NCBI GenBank assembly: GCA_964509545.1
Contig: CAZDXQ010000038.1
Location: 1 to 37,419, forward strand
Length of the DNA: 37,419 nt
Origin: JADJWR01 sp964509545
GTDB taxonomy: Bacteria; Pseudomonadota; Gammaproteobacteria; Burkholderiales; Burkholderiaceae_F
Direction of reading: 5' to 3'
Part shown: positions 1 through 7,128 of the stretch, piece after piece
Numbering within the stretch: position 1 is the first letter of the stretch
Layout of the letters: each line of letters opens with the position of its first letter
Program-made: the position numbers and the translations under genes
The notes under the pieces: model-generated
Told to the model about the DNA's origin: nothing
The model's database searches: none
The model's input: only the letters and a program-made list of their open reading frames with translations

Positions 1-27
1 ACTTGCTGTGCAAGTTAGCCTCCACCG

Positions 28-53
28 CAACCTGCCAAAAAGCCGGCAGGTTG
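28..53 (-). repeat. Perfect hairpin directly after the tRNA-Leu break
   Basis: CAACCTGCC and GGCAGGTTG form a perfect 9-bp stem around an 8-nt loop, starting exactly where tRNA similarity ends. A second perfect inverted repeat (ACTTGC/GCAAGT, 3-nt loop) sits at 1-15. The first could be an early paired element of an intron. There is not enough sequence to say more. Confidence 0.5.
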
Positions 54-89
54 TGAGTCCGGCGCGTCTACCAGTTCCGCCATTCCGGC
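54..89 (-). tRNA. 5' half of tRNA-Leu(CAA), interrupted in the anticodon
   Basis: Read on the minus strand from 89, the sequence gives a 7-nt acceptor strand GCCGGAA, then a D-arm of the class-II leucine type (TGGCGGAACTGGTAGACGC), then the 5' anticodon stem GCCGGA and loop start CTCA. A tRNA-Leu(CAA) would continue AAATCCGGC. Here it continues CAACCTGCC, and no anticodon 3' strand, T-arm or 3' acceptor strand appears before the window ends, although 89 nt would hold a whole tRNA-Leu. A good promoter lies just upstream. The gene is therefore either split by an intron whose 3' exon lies off the window, or broken. The identity as Leu rests on the D-arm and stem sequence. Confidence 0.6.
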
Positions 90-100
90 GCGGGACGCGA

Positions 101-130
101 ATTATGTCCGAACCCCGAGGGCCGCACCAA
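101..130 (-). promoter_or_regulatory. Promoter of the tRNA-Leu gene
   Basis: On the minus strand there is a -35-like TTGGTG (plus 125-130), an 18-nt spacer, and a -10-like CATAAT (plus 101-106, five of six matches to TATAAT). The first tRNA base at 89 lies 11 nt beyond the -10 box. This is typical sigma70 tRNA-promoter spacing and argues that the tRNA locus is still transcribed. Confidence 0.55.
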
Positions 131-141
131 ACCGCAGGCCG

Positions 142-984
142 TCAGATTTCCAGGTTGTCGATCAGCCTCGTCGTGCCGAGCTTGGCGGCGGCGAGCACGA
201 CGAGCGGCTCGCCGGCAGCGATCTGGTCCTGCAGCGGCACCTTCAGGTCCATCTGGCGGCGGATCGAGACGTAGTCGACCTTCCATCCTGCGGCAGTCAG
301 TTCGCGTTGCGCGTCGTGTTCGATCCGTGGCGCGTCGGATTCGCCGGCGCGCAGCCGGTCGCGGACTTCGTTGAGCAGTCGGTACAGGCGCGGCGCCTCC
401 TTGCGCTCGGACTCCGACAGGTAACGGTTGCGCGACGACAGGGCCAGACCGTCGGCATCGCGCACCGTCTCATGGGCGATGATCTCGGTGGGCAGCGCGA
501 ACTGCCGGCACATGTTGCGCACGATCATCAGCTGTTGGTAGTCCTTCTTGCCGAACACCGCCACGCGCGGCTGCACGCAGGAAAACAGCTTCAGCACCAC
601 CGTGGTGACGCCGACGAAGAAACCGGGACGGAACTCGCCCTCGAGGATGTCGCCGAGGTCGTGCGGCGGGCTGACCCGGTAGTTCTGCGGCTCGGGATAG
701 AGCTCGGCCTCGGTCGGCGCGAACAGCACGTAGACCTTGTTCTGCTGCTGCAGCTTGTCGATGTCCTCCTGCAGCGTGCGCGGGTACTTGTCAAAGTCCT
801 CGTTGGGTCCGAACTGCAATCGGTTGACGAAGATCGACGCCACGACCGGGTCGCCGTGCTGGTGTGCCAGGGCCATCAGCGACAGATGGGCGGCGTGCAG
901 GTTGCCCATCGTCGGCACGAAGGCGATGCGCAATTGACCGCGCAATTGGTCGCGCAGGTCTTCGATGGTCTGGACAACCTTCAT
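142..984 (-). CDS. panC: Pantothenate synthetase (pantoate--beta-alanine ligase)
   Basis: PanC joins pantoate and beta-alanine using ATP, the last step of pantothenate (vitamin B5) synthesis, in the cytosol. The 280-residue product has the family length. Visible motifs are PTMGNLH near residues 24-30 with His30 and His33 of the HIGH-type nucleotide site, FVNRLQFGP, GEFRPGFF, the GKKDYQQL block, and the KMSKS-like SSRNRYLS near residue 185. The usual HEGH or HDGH is here HAAH: both histidines stay, but the small Gly is Ala. A GGAG-type ribosome site precedes the ATG. It lies 97 bp after the deoxynucleoside kinase gene. From memory panB usually sits in that position in related genomes, and it is absent here. 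Confidence 0.95.
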   Translation of the reverse strand: MKVVQTIEDLRDQLRGQLRIAFVPTMGNLHAAHLSLMALAHQHGDPVVASIFVNRLQFGPNEDFDKYPRTLQEDIDKLQQQNKVYVLFAPTEAELYPEPQNYRVSPPHDLGDILEGEFRPGFFVGVTTVVLKLFSCVQPRVAVFGKKDYQQLMIVRNMCRQFALPTEIIAHETVRDADGLALSSRNRYLSESERKEAPRLYRLLNEVRDRLRAGESDAPRIEHDAQRELTAAGWKVDYVSIRRQMDLKVPLQDQIAAGEPLVVLAAAKLGTTRLIDNLEI

Positions 985-1027
985 CGCATTCGCTCCGGCG
1001 GCCGTGTTGCGCCGCGCATATTAACCG

Positions 1028-1057
1028 GCCGCCGACTGCGTCTGCGGCGTCGGCGGC
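1028..1057 (-). terminator. GC-rich hairpin between kinase gene and panC
   Basis: A 9-bp perfect stem (GCCGCCGAC/GTCGGCGGC) with a 12-nt loop lies in the 97-bp gap. On the minus strand it is followed by CGGTTAATAT, not a real T tract, so termination is uncertain. It may only slow or partly stop read-through into panC. Confidence 0.3.
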
Positions 1058-1081
1058 GCGCTTCGTGGCGCGACTGCCGGA

Positions 1082-1744
1082 TCAGGCGGCGAGGCTGAAG
1101 TACTCGCGTCGGCCGCGCATCTTCTCCAGCCGCGACAGCAGCAGGTCGTAGTCGTCGTCGCGGTCGATCGGGTTCAGGGTCTCGGTGTTGACGACCAGCA
1201 ACGGCGCTGCGTCGTAGCCGTGGAAAAACCGCGCATAGTCGTCGGCGAGCCGGCGCAGGTAGTCCTCGCCGATCGCGGCCTCGTCAGGGTGCCCGCGCCG
1301 GGCGATGCGTTCGAGCAGCGTTCCGACGCAGGCCTGCAGGTAGATGACGAGGTCGGGCGCCGGCGCGTGCGGCGCCAGCTGCGCATGGATCTGCTCGTAC
1401 AACCGCAGTTCGTCGTCGGCCAGCGTCAGCCTCGCAAACAGCGCATCCTTGTCGAGCAGGAAGTCGCCGACGACGTGACGGCGCGACAGGTCGGGCTGGC
1501 GCAGTTCGGCGAGCTGGGCGATGCGCTGGAACAGGAACGAGAGCTGTGTCGGCAGCGCGTAGCGCCCGGGATCGCGGTAGAAGCGGGCGAGGAACGGATT
1601 GGCATCGGCCTGCTCGAGCAGCAGGCGGGCACCGGTCGAGGCGCCGAGGCGGCGCGCCAACGAGGTCTTGCCGACCCCGATCGGCCCCTCGACGACGATG
1701 TGCCGGAAGCGCGCCGCGACCGGACTCCTCGGCGGGGAGTTCAC
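1082..1744 (-). CDS. Deoxynucleoside kinase (deoxyadenosine/deoxyguanosine kinase family)
   Basis: A 220-residue dNK-family enzyme that phosphorylates deoxynucleosides for nucleotide salvage. The P-loop GPIGVGKTS is at residues 20-28. It is followed by a family-typical LLLEQADANPFLARFY stretch that lines the substrate site, and by the lid region with LLERIARRGHPDE. The GTG start overlaps the folK stop (GTGA), so the two are translationally coupled. Substrate preference cannot be read from sequence. Neighbours folK and panC are cofactor genes, and this order is common in betaproteobacteria. Confidence 0.85.
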   Translation of the reverse strand: MNSPPRSPVAARFRHIVVEGPIGVGKTSLARRLGASTGARLLLEQADANPFLARFYRDPGRYALPTQLSFLFQRIAQLAELRQPDLSRRHVVGDFLLDKDALFARLTLADDELRLYEQIHAQLAPHAPAPDLVIYLQACVGTLLERIARRGHPDEAAIGEDYLRRLADDYARFFHGYDAAPLLVVNTETLNPIDRDDDYDLLLSRLEKMRGRREYFSLAA

Positions 1745-2244
1745 CCGCCCGGCTCGATGCGCTCGGCCCTTTGATGAGCGACGGCAGCGACCAGCCGCGC
1801 CGCCGGCCCCAGGCCCGGCAGTTCGATGTCCGGCGCAAGGTCGAGCAGCGGGCGAAGCACGAAGGCGCGCTGATGCATGCGCGGGTGCGGCAGGGTCAGC
1901 GGCGTGCTGCGCATCAGCAACGTGCCGTGCAGCAGCAGATCGAGATCGACCTTGCGTGCGCTCTTGACCTGCGCCTCGCCGCTGCGCCGCTTGCGCCCCA
2001 GGCGCAGTTCGATATCGAGCAGCGCCAGCAGCAGGTCATACGGCTCCATCGCGGTGTCGAGCACAGCCACCGCGTTGGTGAAATCGGGGCCTTCGGCATC
2101 GATCGGCGCGCTGCGATAGTAGGGGGAGACGCCGACGAAGTTGCAGCCCTGCAGCGCGCGCAGTTCCTCGACAGCCGCGTTCAGGGTGTCGATGACGTCG
2201 CCTTCGTTGGCGCCCAGACCGATGTAGACGCGATGTTCGGACAC
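1741..2244 (-). CDS. folK: 2-amino-4-hydroxy-6-hydroxymethyldihydropteridine pyrophosphokinase
   Basis: FolK transfers pyrophosphate from ATP to hydroxymethyl-dihydropterin in folate synthesis. The 167-residue product starts at a GTG (SEHRVYIGLGANEGD) 10 bp after the pcnB stop. An AGGAA ribosome site overlaps that stop. The open frame extends further upstream, but the added residues are low-complexity shadow of pcnB. Motifs seen are GLGAN at residues 9-13, the ELRLGRKRR loop, KVDLDLLLHG with the Mg-binding aspartates, and LPHPRMHQRAFVLRPL. It overlaps the kinase gene by 4 nt. Confidence 0.93.
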   Translation of the reverse strand: MSEHRVYIGLGANEGDVIDTLNAAVEELRALQGCNFVGVSPYYRSAPIDAEGPDFTNAVAVLDTAMEPYDLLLALLDIELRLGRKRRSGEAQVKSARKVDLDLLLHGTLLMRSTPLTLPHPRMHQRAFVLRPLLDLAPDIELPGLGPAARLVAAVAHQRAERIEPGG

Positions 2245-2254
2245 CTGTCGTTCC

Positions 2255-3607
2255 TCAGGAAGCAGCGGCGTCGCCGGCGGCGCCCGCCGCCTTCGGTCGG
2301 CGCCGGCGCCGCCGCCGCGCGCCTTCGCCCTGCCGAGGCGACGGCACGGCCGCCAGCATGCGGGCGCGGCCGTCTTCGTCAGCGTGCATGAAGTCGTGCC
2401 ACCAGGTCGCCAGTTCGGCCGGCACTTCATCTGCCGCGGCCCGCAGAGCGAGAAAATCATAACCGGCGCGCAGGCGCAGATGGCTCAGCAGGGCAATCGG
2501 CGCCCGTCCCGTCCGCCGTTCGAAGCGCGGCTGCATCATCCAGATGTCGCGCATGTCGGCGACATAGCGGCGCTGGATCGCCAGTTTCTCCGTCTGCCGG
2601 TCGAGCACCTCGTCGATCGCCGCGCCGAGCGCCGGGATGCGATGCTGGCCCGCGGCCTGCAGGTCCTTCCAGCGCTTGAGCACCTCGTGCCAGAGCAGGC
2701 AGGCGAAAAGGAAGCCGACCGCGATGTGCTTGCCGGCGCGCACCCGCTCGTCGGTGCGCGACAGGGCTAGCATGACGAAGCGCTCGCCCTCGGGCTGCTC
2801 GAGGATCACGTCGAGCAGGGGCAGCAGGCCGTGATGCAGGCCCTCGGCGCGCAGCCGCAGGATGCAGGCCACCGAGTGGCCGCTGGTCAGCAGCTTCAGC
2901 ATCTCGTCGAACACGCGCGCCGCCGGCACGTTGCCGAGCAGGTCGGCCAGGCGCGCGATCGGCGCCCGCGTCGACTCGTCGATCTCGAAGCCGAGCTTGG
3001 CGGCGATGCGCACCGCGCGCAGCATGCGCACCGGGTCCTCGCGGTAACGCGCCTCCGGCTCGCCGATCATGCGCAGGCGACGGCGCTTGATGTCCTTCAC
3101 CCCGTCGTGATAGTCGATGACCGTTTCGGTGGCCGGGTCGTAGTACAGCGCGTTGATGGTGAAGTCGCGCCGCGCCGCATCGTCGGCCTGCGTGCCGAAC
3201 ACGTTGTCGGCCAGCATCCGGCCATGCTCGTCGACGGCCTGCCCGTCATTGGCGGCGCGGAAGGTGGACACCTCGATCGTTTCCGGGCCGAACATCACGT
3301 GCACGAGCCGGAAGCGCCGGCCGATGATGATCGCGCGGCGGAAATGCGACTTGGTCTGCTCGGGCGTGGCGTCGGTGGCGACGTCGAAGTCCTTCGGCGG
3401 CACGTTGATCAGCAGGTCGCGCACGGCGCCGCCGACGATGTAGGCGTGATGGCCGGCCTTCCGCAGCGTCTCGCACACGCGCAGCGCCGAACGTGAGACG
3501 CGGTCGCGGCGGATGCCGTGCTCGGCCACCGGCACGTGGCGCGCCTTCGGCGCGCGCCGTCGCCGGGCGAACAGGGTCTGCACCTTTTCGACGAAGCGCT
3601 TGATCAT
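2255..3607 (-). CDS. pcnB: Poly(A) polymerase I
   Basis: PcnB adds poly(A) tails to RNA 3' ends and so marks them for decay. The 450-residue product has the class-II nucleotidyltransferase core: GGAVRD at residues 59-64 and the metal-binding pair in KDFDVATD (Asp73, Asp75). RRDFTINALYYDP and the head motif EDPVRMLRAVRIAAKLGF follow. The C-terminus ends in a run of arginines, as in bacterial PAP I, where a basic tail binds RNA. I chose the ATG giving MIKRFVEK. A GTG 13 codons upstream is possible but adds a low-complexity stretch, and neither has a clear Shine-Dalgarno. The lack of CCA-adding C-terminal features and the linkage to folK favour PcnB over Cca. Confidence 0.92.
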   Translation of the reverse strand: MIKRFVEKVQTLFARRRRAPKARHVPVAEHGIRRDRVSRSALRVCETLRKAGHHAYIVGGAVRDLLINVPPKDFDVATDATPEQTKSHFRRAIIIGRRFRLVHVMFGPETIEVSTFRAANDGQAVDEHGRMLADNVFGTQADDAARRDFTINALYYDPATETVIDYHDGVKDIKRRRLRMIGEPEARYREDPVRMLRAVRIAAKLGFEIDESTRAPIARLADLLGNVPAARVFDEMLKLLTSGHSVACILRLRAEGLHHGLLPLLDVILEQPEGERFVMLALSRTDERVRAGKHIAVGFLFACLLWHEVLKRWKDLQAAGQHRIPALGAAIDEVLDRQTEKLAIQRRYVADMRDIWMMQPRFERRTGRAPIALLSHLRLRAGYDFLALRAAADEVPAELATWWHDFMHADEDGRARMLAAVPSPRQGEGARRRRRRRPKAAGAAGDAAAS

Positions 3608-3680
3608 CGCTGAGGCCTGAGCCGCGGCATACGCGGCGACAGGCACGCGCCGCGTCCAATGCCGCGCCGGCCCGCGTCCG

Positions 3681-4355
3681 TCATGCCTGCGTCGCCTCGA
3701 ACAGGTCGAGCGTGCGCCAGCCGCGGCTGCGTGCGATTTCGCGCAGTCTGGCGTCGCCGTTGGTGACCACCGGCTCGTCGACGCGTTCGAGCAGCGGCAG
3801 GTCGTTGATCGAGTCGCTGTAGAAGACCGTGTAGGTGTCGTCCCACGAGCGGCCGCGGCTCGCCAGCCATTCGGTCACGGCGGCGACCTTGCCCTCGCGG
3901 TAGGTCGGCACGCCGATATGGCCGCCGGTGAATCGACCGTCGCGTTCCTCGGGCTGGTAGCCGATGACTTCCGTCAGGCCCAGCAGGTGCGCGATCGGCG
4001 TGGTGACCCAGGCATGGGTGCCGCTGATCAGCGCCACCTCGAACCCTGCGGCGCGATGCCGTTCGACCAGCGCCCGCGCCTGCGGCGCCACGTGCGGTTC
4101 GACGTGGCTGGCGACGAATTCGTCGCGCCAGCGCTCGAGGTCGGTGCGGTCGAAGCGCGCCAGCATGTCCATCTGAAAGCGGACGTAGGCGGGGACGTCG
4201 AACACCCCCTGCCGGTACTGCTCGGCGAACGCGCGGATCCGGGCTCCGAAGTGTTCCGCGTCGAGGCCGCCGACGCGGACGAGGAAGTGTGACCAGGTGT
4301 CGGCGCTGTCGATCGGCAGCAGCGTATGGTCGAGGTCGAACAGCGCCAGCTTCAT
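3681..4355 (-). CDS. HAD-IB family phosphatase (SerB-like)
   Basis: A 224-residue HAD-superfamily hydrolase, subfamily IB. Motif I FDLDHTLLP carries nucleophile Asp7 and acid/base Asp9. Motif II is ISGT near residue 110, motif III Lys is in TYREGKVAAV, and motif IV is YSDSINDLPLL. It resembles phosphoserine and histidinol-phosphate phosphatases of this subfamily. The substrate cannot be told from sequence. A HAD-IB gene between hda and pcnB is a common betaproteobacterial arrangement. It is 12 bp downstream of hda and likely co-transcribed. Confidence 0.85.
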   Translation of the reverse strand: MKLALFDLDHTLLPIDSADTWSHFLVRVGGLDAEHFGARIRAFAEQYRQGVFDVPAYVRFQMDMLARFDRTDLERWRDEFVASHVEPHVAPQARALVERHRAAGFEVALISGTHAWVTTPIAHLLGLTEVIGYQPEERDGRFTGGHIGVPTYREGKVAAVTEWLASRGRSWDDTYTVFYSDSINDLPLLERVDEPVVTNGDARLREIARSRGWRTLDLFEATQA

Positions 4356-4367
4356 CGATCGCGCATT

Positions 4368-5024
4368 CTACGTTGCCGCGGCCAGCCACTGCCGCGCCAG
4401 CGCCAGCGTCAGCGGTTTCTTGTTCGCCAGCGCGAAACCGTCGAGCGCGTCGAGCGCCGCGGCCAGCGTGCGCATGTCACGCGGCAGGTGCGACAGCAGG
4501 AAGTCGATGACGTCGTCGCCCAGGGTCAGGCCGCGCGTCGCCGCCTGCGCCCGCAGCGCCTCTGCCTTTTCGGCATCGGCGAGCGGCTGCAGGTGGTAGG
4601 CGAGGCCCCAGGCCAGGCGTGTGCGCAGGTCCGGGCGCAGCGGCAACTGCGCCGGCGGCGCGGCGCCGGCGACCACGCAGCAGGCATCGGCACGCACGCG
4701 CACGGCATTGAGCCGATTGAACAGGGCGATCTGCGCCGCTTCGTCGAGTTGCTCGACATCGTCGACCAGCGACAGTCCGGCGGCGTCGACCGGAGCGGTC
4801 GGCTGCCAGAAGCGCGCGCCGGGCAAGGCGGCGAGCGCCAGCAGCAGATGGCTGCGGCCGCAGCCCGTTTCGCCCCACAGGTAGATGATGCGCTCGCCGG
4901 CTTCTCCGGCGGCCAGGCGCTGCAGCCGGTCCAGCACTTCGCGGTTGCGGCCGGCGACGAAGTTGGCCAGCGTGGGCGCCGCCGGCTGCAGCAGGTCGAG
5001 CACCAGCTGGCGCGGTGCGGTCAT
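4368..5024 (-). CDS. hda: DnaA regulatory inactivator Hda
   Basis: Hda is a DnaA-like AAA+ protein. With the DNA-loaded beta clamp it stimulates ATP hydrolysis by DnaA and so prevents re-initiation. The 218-residue product starts with the clamp-binding motif QLVLDL (residues 6-11). The Walker A is GETGCGRS (51-58), with Arg where most AAA+ proteins have Lys; this is a known trait of Hda. The LRTRLAWGLAYHLQPL block holds the arginine finger and RDMRTL the sensor-II region. Motif and neighbourhood separate it clearly from DnaA. Confidence 0.92.
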   Translation of the reverse strand: MTAPRQLVLDLLQPAAPTLANFVAGRNREVLDRLQRLAAGEAGERIIYLWGETGCGRSHLLLALAALPGARFWQPTAPVDAAGLSLVDDVEQLDEAAQIALFNRLNAVRVRADACCVVAGAAPPAQLPLRPDLRTRLAWGLAYHLQPLADAEKAEALRAQAATRGLTLGDDVIDFLLSHLPRDMRTLAAALDALDGFALANKKPLTLALARQWLAAAT

Positions 5025-5082
5025 CGAACGATCCTGCCGTTCTGCGGCGCCATCGATTCGTCGCGTGCGCGGCCCGCCGCGC

Positions 5083-6150
5083 TCAGGTTGCCCTGTAGAA
5101 ATCGCTGTCCAGATAGGCGGTCTGCAGGCGGCGCGTGGCGACCAGCACCACGGCGCTGGCCGGCAGCGCCAGCAGCACGCCGAAGAATCCGAAAAGCTGA
5201 CCGAAGGCGAGCAGCGCGAAGATCACCGCCAGCGGGTGCAGCCCGATGCGCTCGCCCACCAGCCGCGGCGTCAGGATGAAGCTCTCGACGACCTGGCCGA
5301 CGCCGTAGATCACCGCCACCGCCCCGAGGCCGTAGAGGTTGCCGAACTGCAGCGCCGCCACGAGCAGGGCCAGCCCCAGCCCGGTGGCGAAGCCGACGTA
5401 CGGAATGAAGGCCAGCAGTCCGGTGAGCATGCCGATCGGCAGCGCGCTCTGGAAACCGGCCAGGGCCAGTGCGGCCGAGTAGTAAACGGCCAGCGCCGCC
5501 ATCACCGACAGCTGGCCGCGCAGGAACTGCGCCAGCAGCGCATCGATCTCGCCGAGCATGCCGACGATCAGCGGCTGCCAGCGGCGCGGCAGCAGCGACT
5601 CGATGCGGCGCGCGAATTCGTGCCAGTCGGCCAGCGCGTAGAACAGCACCACCGGCACCAGCAGCGCCGTGCCGAGGGCGCCGAGCAGCGCCGCGCCACC
5701 GGCACGCGCCTGCTCGACGATGCGCCCGATCAGGTCGCGCTGCCCGGCGGCGTGCTCGGCCAGCAGGTCGCGCAGCGTTTGCGCGTCGAAGCGGATCTCG
5801 ACTCCTGCCAGCTCGCTCAGGCGCGGCGCCAGCGAGGTATTCAGCCAGGTGACGAGCCCCGGCAACTGCGCCTGCAGCGCCTTGATCTCGCGCTGCAGGA
5901 CCGGCACGAGGATGAGCAGCAGCGCCAGCAGCGCCAGCCCCGAAGCCGCGATCATCAGCAGCACGGCAAGGCTGCGCGGCAATCGATGGCGGTGCAGCCA
6001 GTCGACGCCCGGTAGCAGCAGGTAGGCGATGATCGCCGCCAGCGCGAAGGGTGTCAGCACCGGCGCCAGCAGGTACAGCAGCAGCAGCGCGGCGACGCCC
6101 AGCGCGATCCAGCCGCCGGCCTGCAGTCGCTGCGGGGTGATGAGGCTCAT
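5083..6150 (-). CDS. AI-2E family transporter (PerM/YdgG-like membrane protein)
   Basis: A 355-residue inner-membrane protein with about eight hydrophobic segments: an N-terminal pair near residues 14-50, another at 60-87, a long soluble stretch at about 95-150, then four or more segments to the C-terminus. The C-terminal part has the family GLLAFIPYVGFATGL and the VYGVGQVVESFILTPRLVGE-like loop. The family name comes from a proposed role in autoinducer-2 export, but members transport various substrates and function cannot be assigned here. From memory purM normally lies beside this gene in relatives. Here miaA is the upstream neighbour, with a 54-bp gap and no obvious ribosome site. Confidence 0.85.
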   Translation of the reverse strand: MSLITPQRLQAGGWIALGVAALLLLYLLAPVLTPFALAAIIAYLLLPGVDWLHRHRLPRSLAVLLMIAASGLALLALLLILVPVLQREIKALQAQLPGLVTWLNTSLAPRLSELAGVEIRFDAQTLRDLLAEHAAGQRDLIGRIVEQARAGGAALLGALGTALLVPVVLFYALADWHEFARRIESLLPRRWQPLIVGMLGEIDALLAQFLRGQLSVMAALAVYYSAALALAGFQSALPIGMLTGLLAFIPYVGFATGLGLALLVAALQFGNLYGLGAVAVIYGVGQVVESFILTPRLVGERIGLHPLAVIFALLAFGQLFGFFGVLLALPASAVVLVATRRLQTAYLDSDFYRAT

Positions 6151-6204
6151 TCGTAAGCAGGGACCCGGGAAGCGCGCAAGTGTACGAGCACACCCCGTTG
6201 CGCC

Positions 6205-7128
6205 TTACAGCGCCGCCACGATGTCTTGCACTTCGGCCAGTGCCGAAGCGCCGAAAGGATCGATGCGCCGTGCGTCGTGCATCGAGCGCAGCCAGGTCAT
6301 CTGCCGCTTGGCGAGCTGGCGCGTGGCGGCGATTGCCTCGGCGCGGAACTGCGCGAATGTCGTTTCGCCGCGCAGGTGGCGCCAGGCCTGCCGGTAGCCG
6401 ACGCTGCGCAGCGCCGGCAGCTCGGCATCGAGGCTGCGCGCCATCAGCCGCCGCACCTCTTCGAGGAAGCCCGTGGCGAGCATTTCGTCGAAGCGGCGTT
6501 CGATCCGGCGGTGCAGTTCGGCGCGATCCTCGGGCAGCAGGGCGATGGTCAGCAGTTGCAGCGGCGGCGCAGCCGGCGACCCCTGCAGCCGGGACAGCGG
6601 CACCCCGGTCAGTTCGAACACTTCGAGCGCGCGCTGGATGCGCTGGCTGTCGGTCGGCGGCAGCCGCGCCGCCGTCGCCGGGTCGACTTTCGCCAGCCTC
6701 TCGTGCAGTGCCGGCCAGCCCAGTGCCCGCGCCTGTTCTTCGATGCGGGCGCGCACCTCGGCGTTGGCGGTGGGCAGTGCCGACAGGCCGCCGCGCAGGG
6801 CCTGCGCATACAGCATCGTGCCGCCGACGACGAGCGGCAGCCTGCCGCGGACGTTGATCTCGCCGATGACGCGGGTGGCGTCGCGCAGGAAATCGGCGGC
6901 GGAGTAGGGCGCGTCCGGTTCGCGCAGATCGAGCAGGTGATGCGGCACGCGCGTGCGCTCGGCCGCGCCCGGCTTGGCGGTGCCGATGTCCATGCCGCGA
7001 TAGACCTGCGCCGAATCGACCGACACGATCTCCAGCGCGAAGCGCTCGGCAAGCCGCATCGCCAGCGCCGACTTGCCGCAGGCGGTGGGCCCGAGCAGCA
7101 GCACCGCGTCGTTGCGCCGGTCAGACAT
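6205..7128 (-). CDS. miaA: tRNA dimethylallyltransferase
   Basis: MiaA puts a dimethylallyl group on A37 of tRNAs that read codons starting with U, the first step to ms2i6A. The 307-residue product has the family length. It shows P-loop GPTACGKS (13-20), DSAQVYRGMDIGTAKP beginning at Asp38, VPHHLLD, VVGGTMLY, and the C-terminal RSVGYRQAW and TRQLAKRQMTWLR blocks. Its ATG overlaps the stop of the exporter gene by 8 nt (ATGTCTGA), so the two are translationally coupled even though their functions are unrelated. Confidence 0.95.
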   Translation of the reverse strand: MSDRRNDAVLLLGPTACGKSALAMRLAERFALEIVSVDSAQVYRGMDIGTAKPGAAERTRVPHHLLDLREPDAPYSAADFLRDATRVIGEINVRGRLPLVVGGTMLYAQALRGGLSALPTANAEVRARIEEQARALGWPALHERLAKVDPATAARLPPTDSQRIQRALEVFELTGVPLSRLQGSPAAPPLQLLTIALLPEDRAELHRRIERRFDEMLATGFLEEVRRLMARSLDAELPALRSVGYRQAWRHLRGETTFAQFRAEAIAATRQLAKRQMTWLRSMHDARRIDPFGASALAEVQDIVAAL

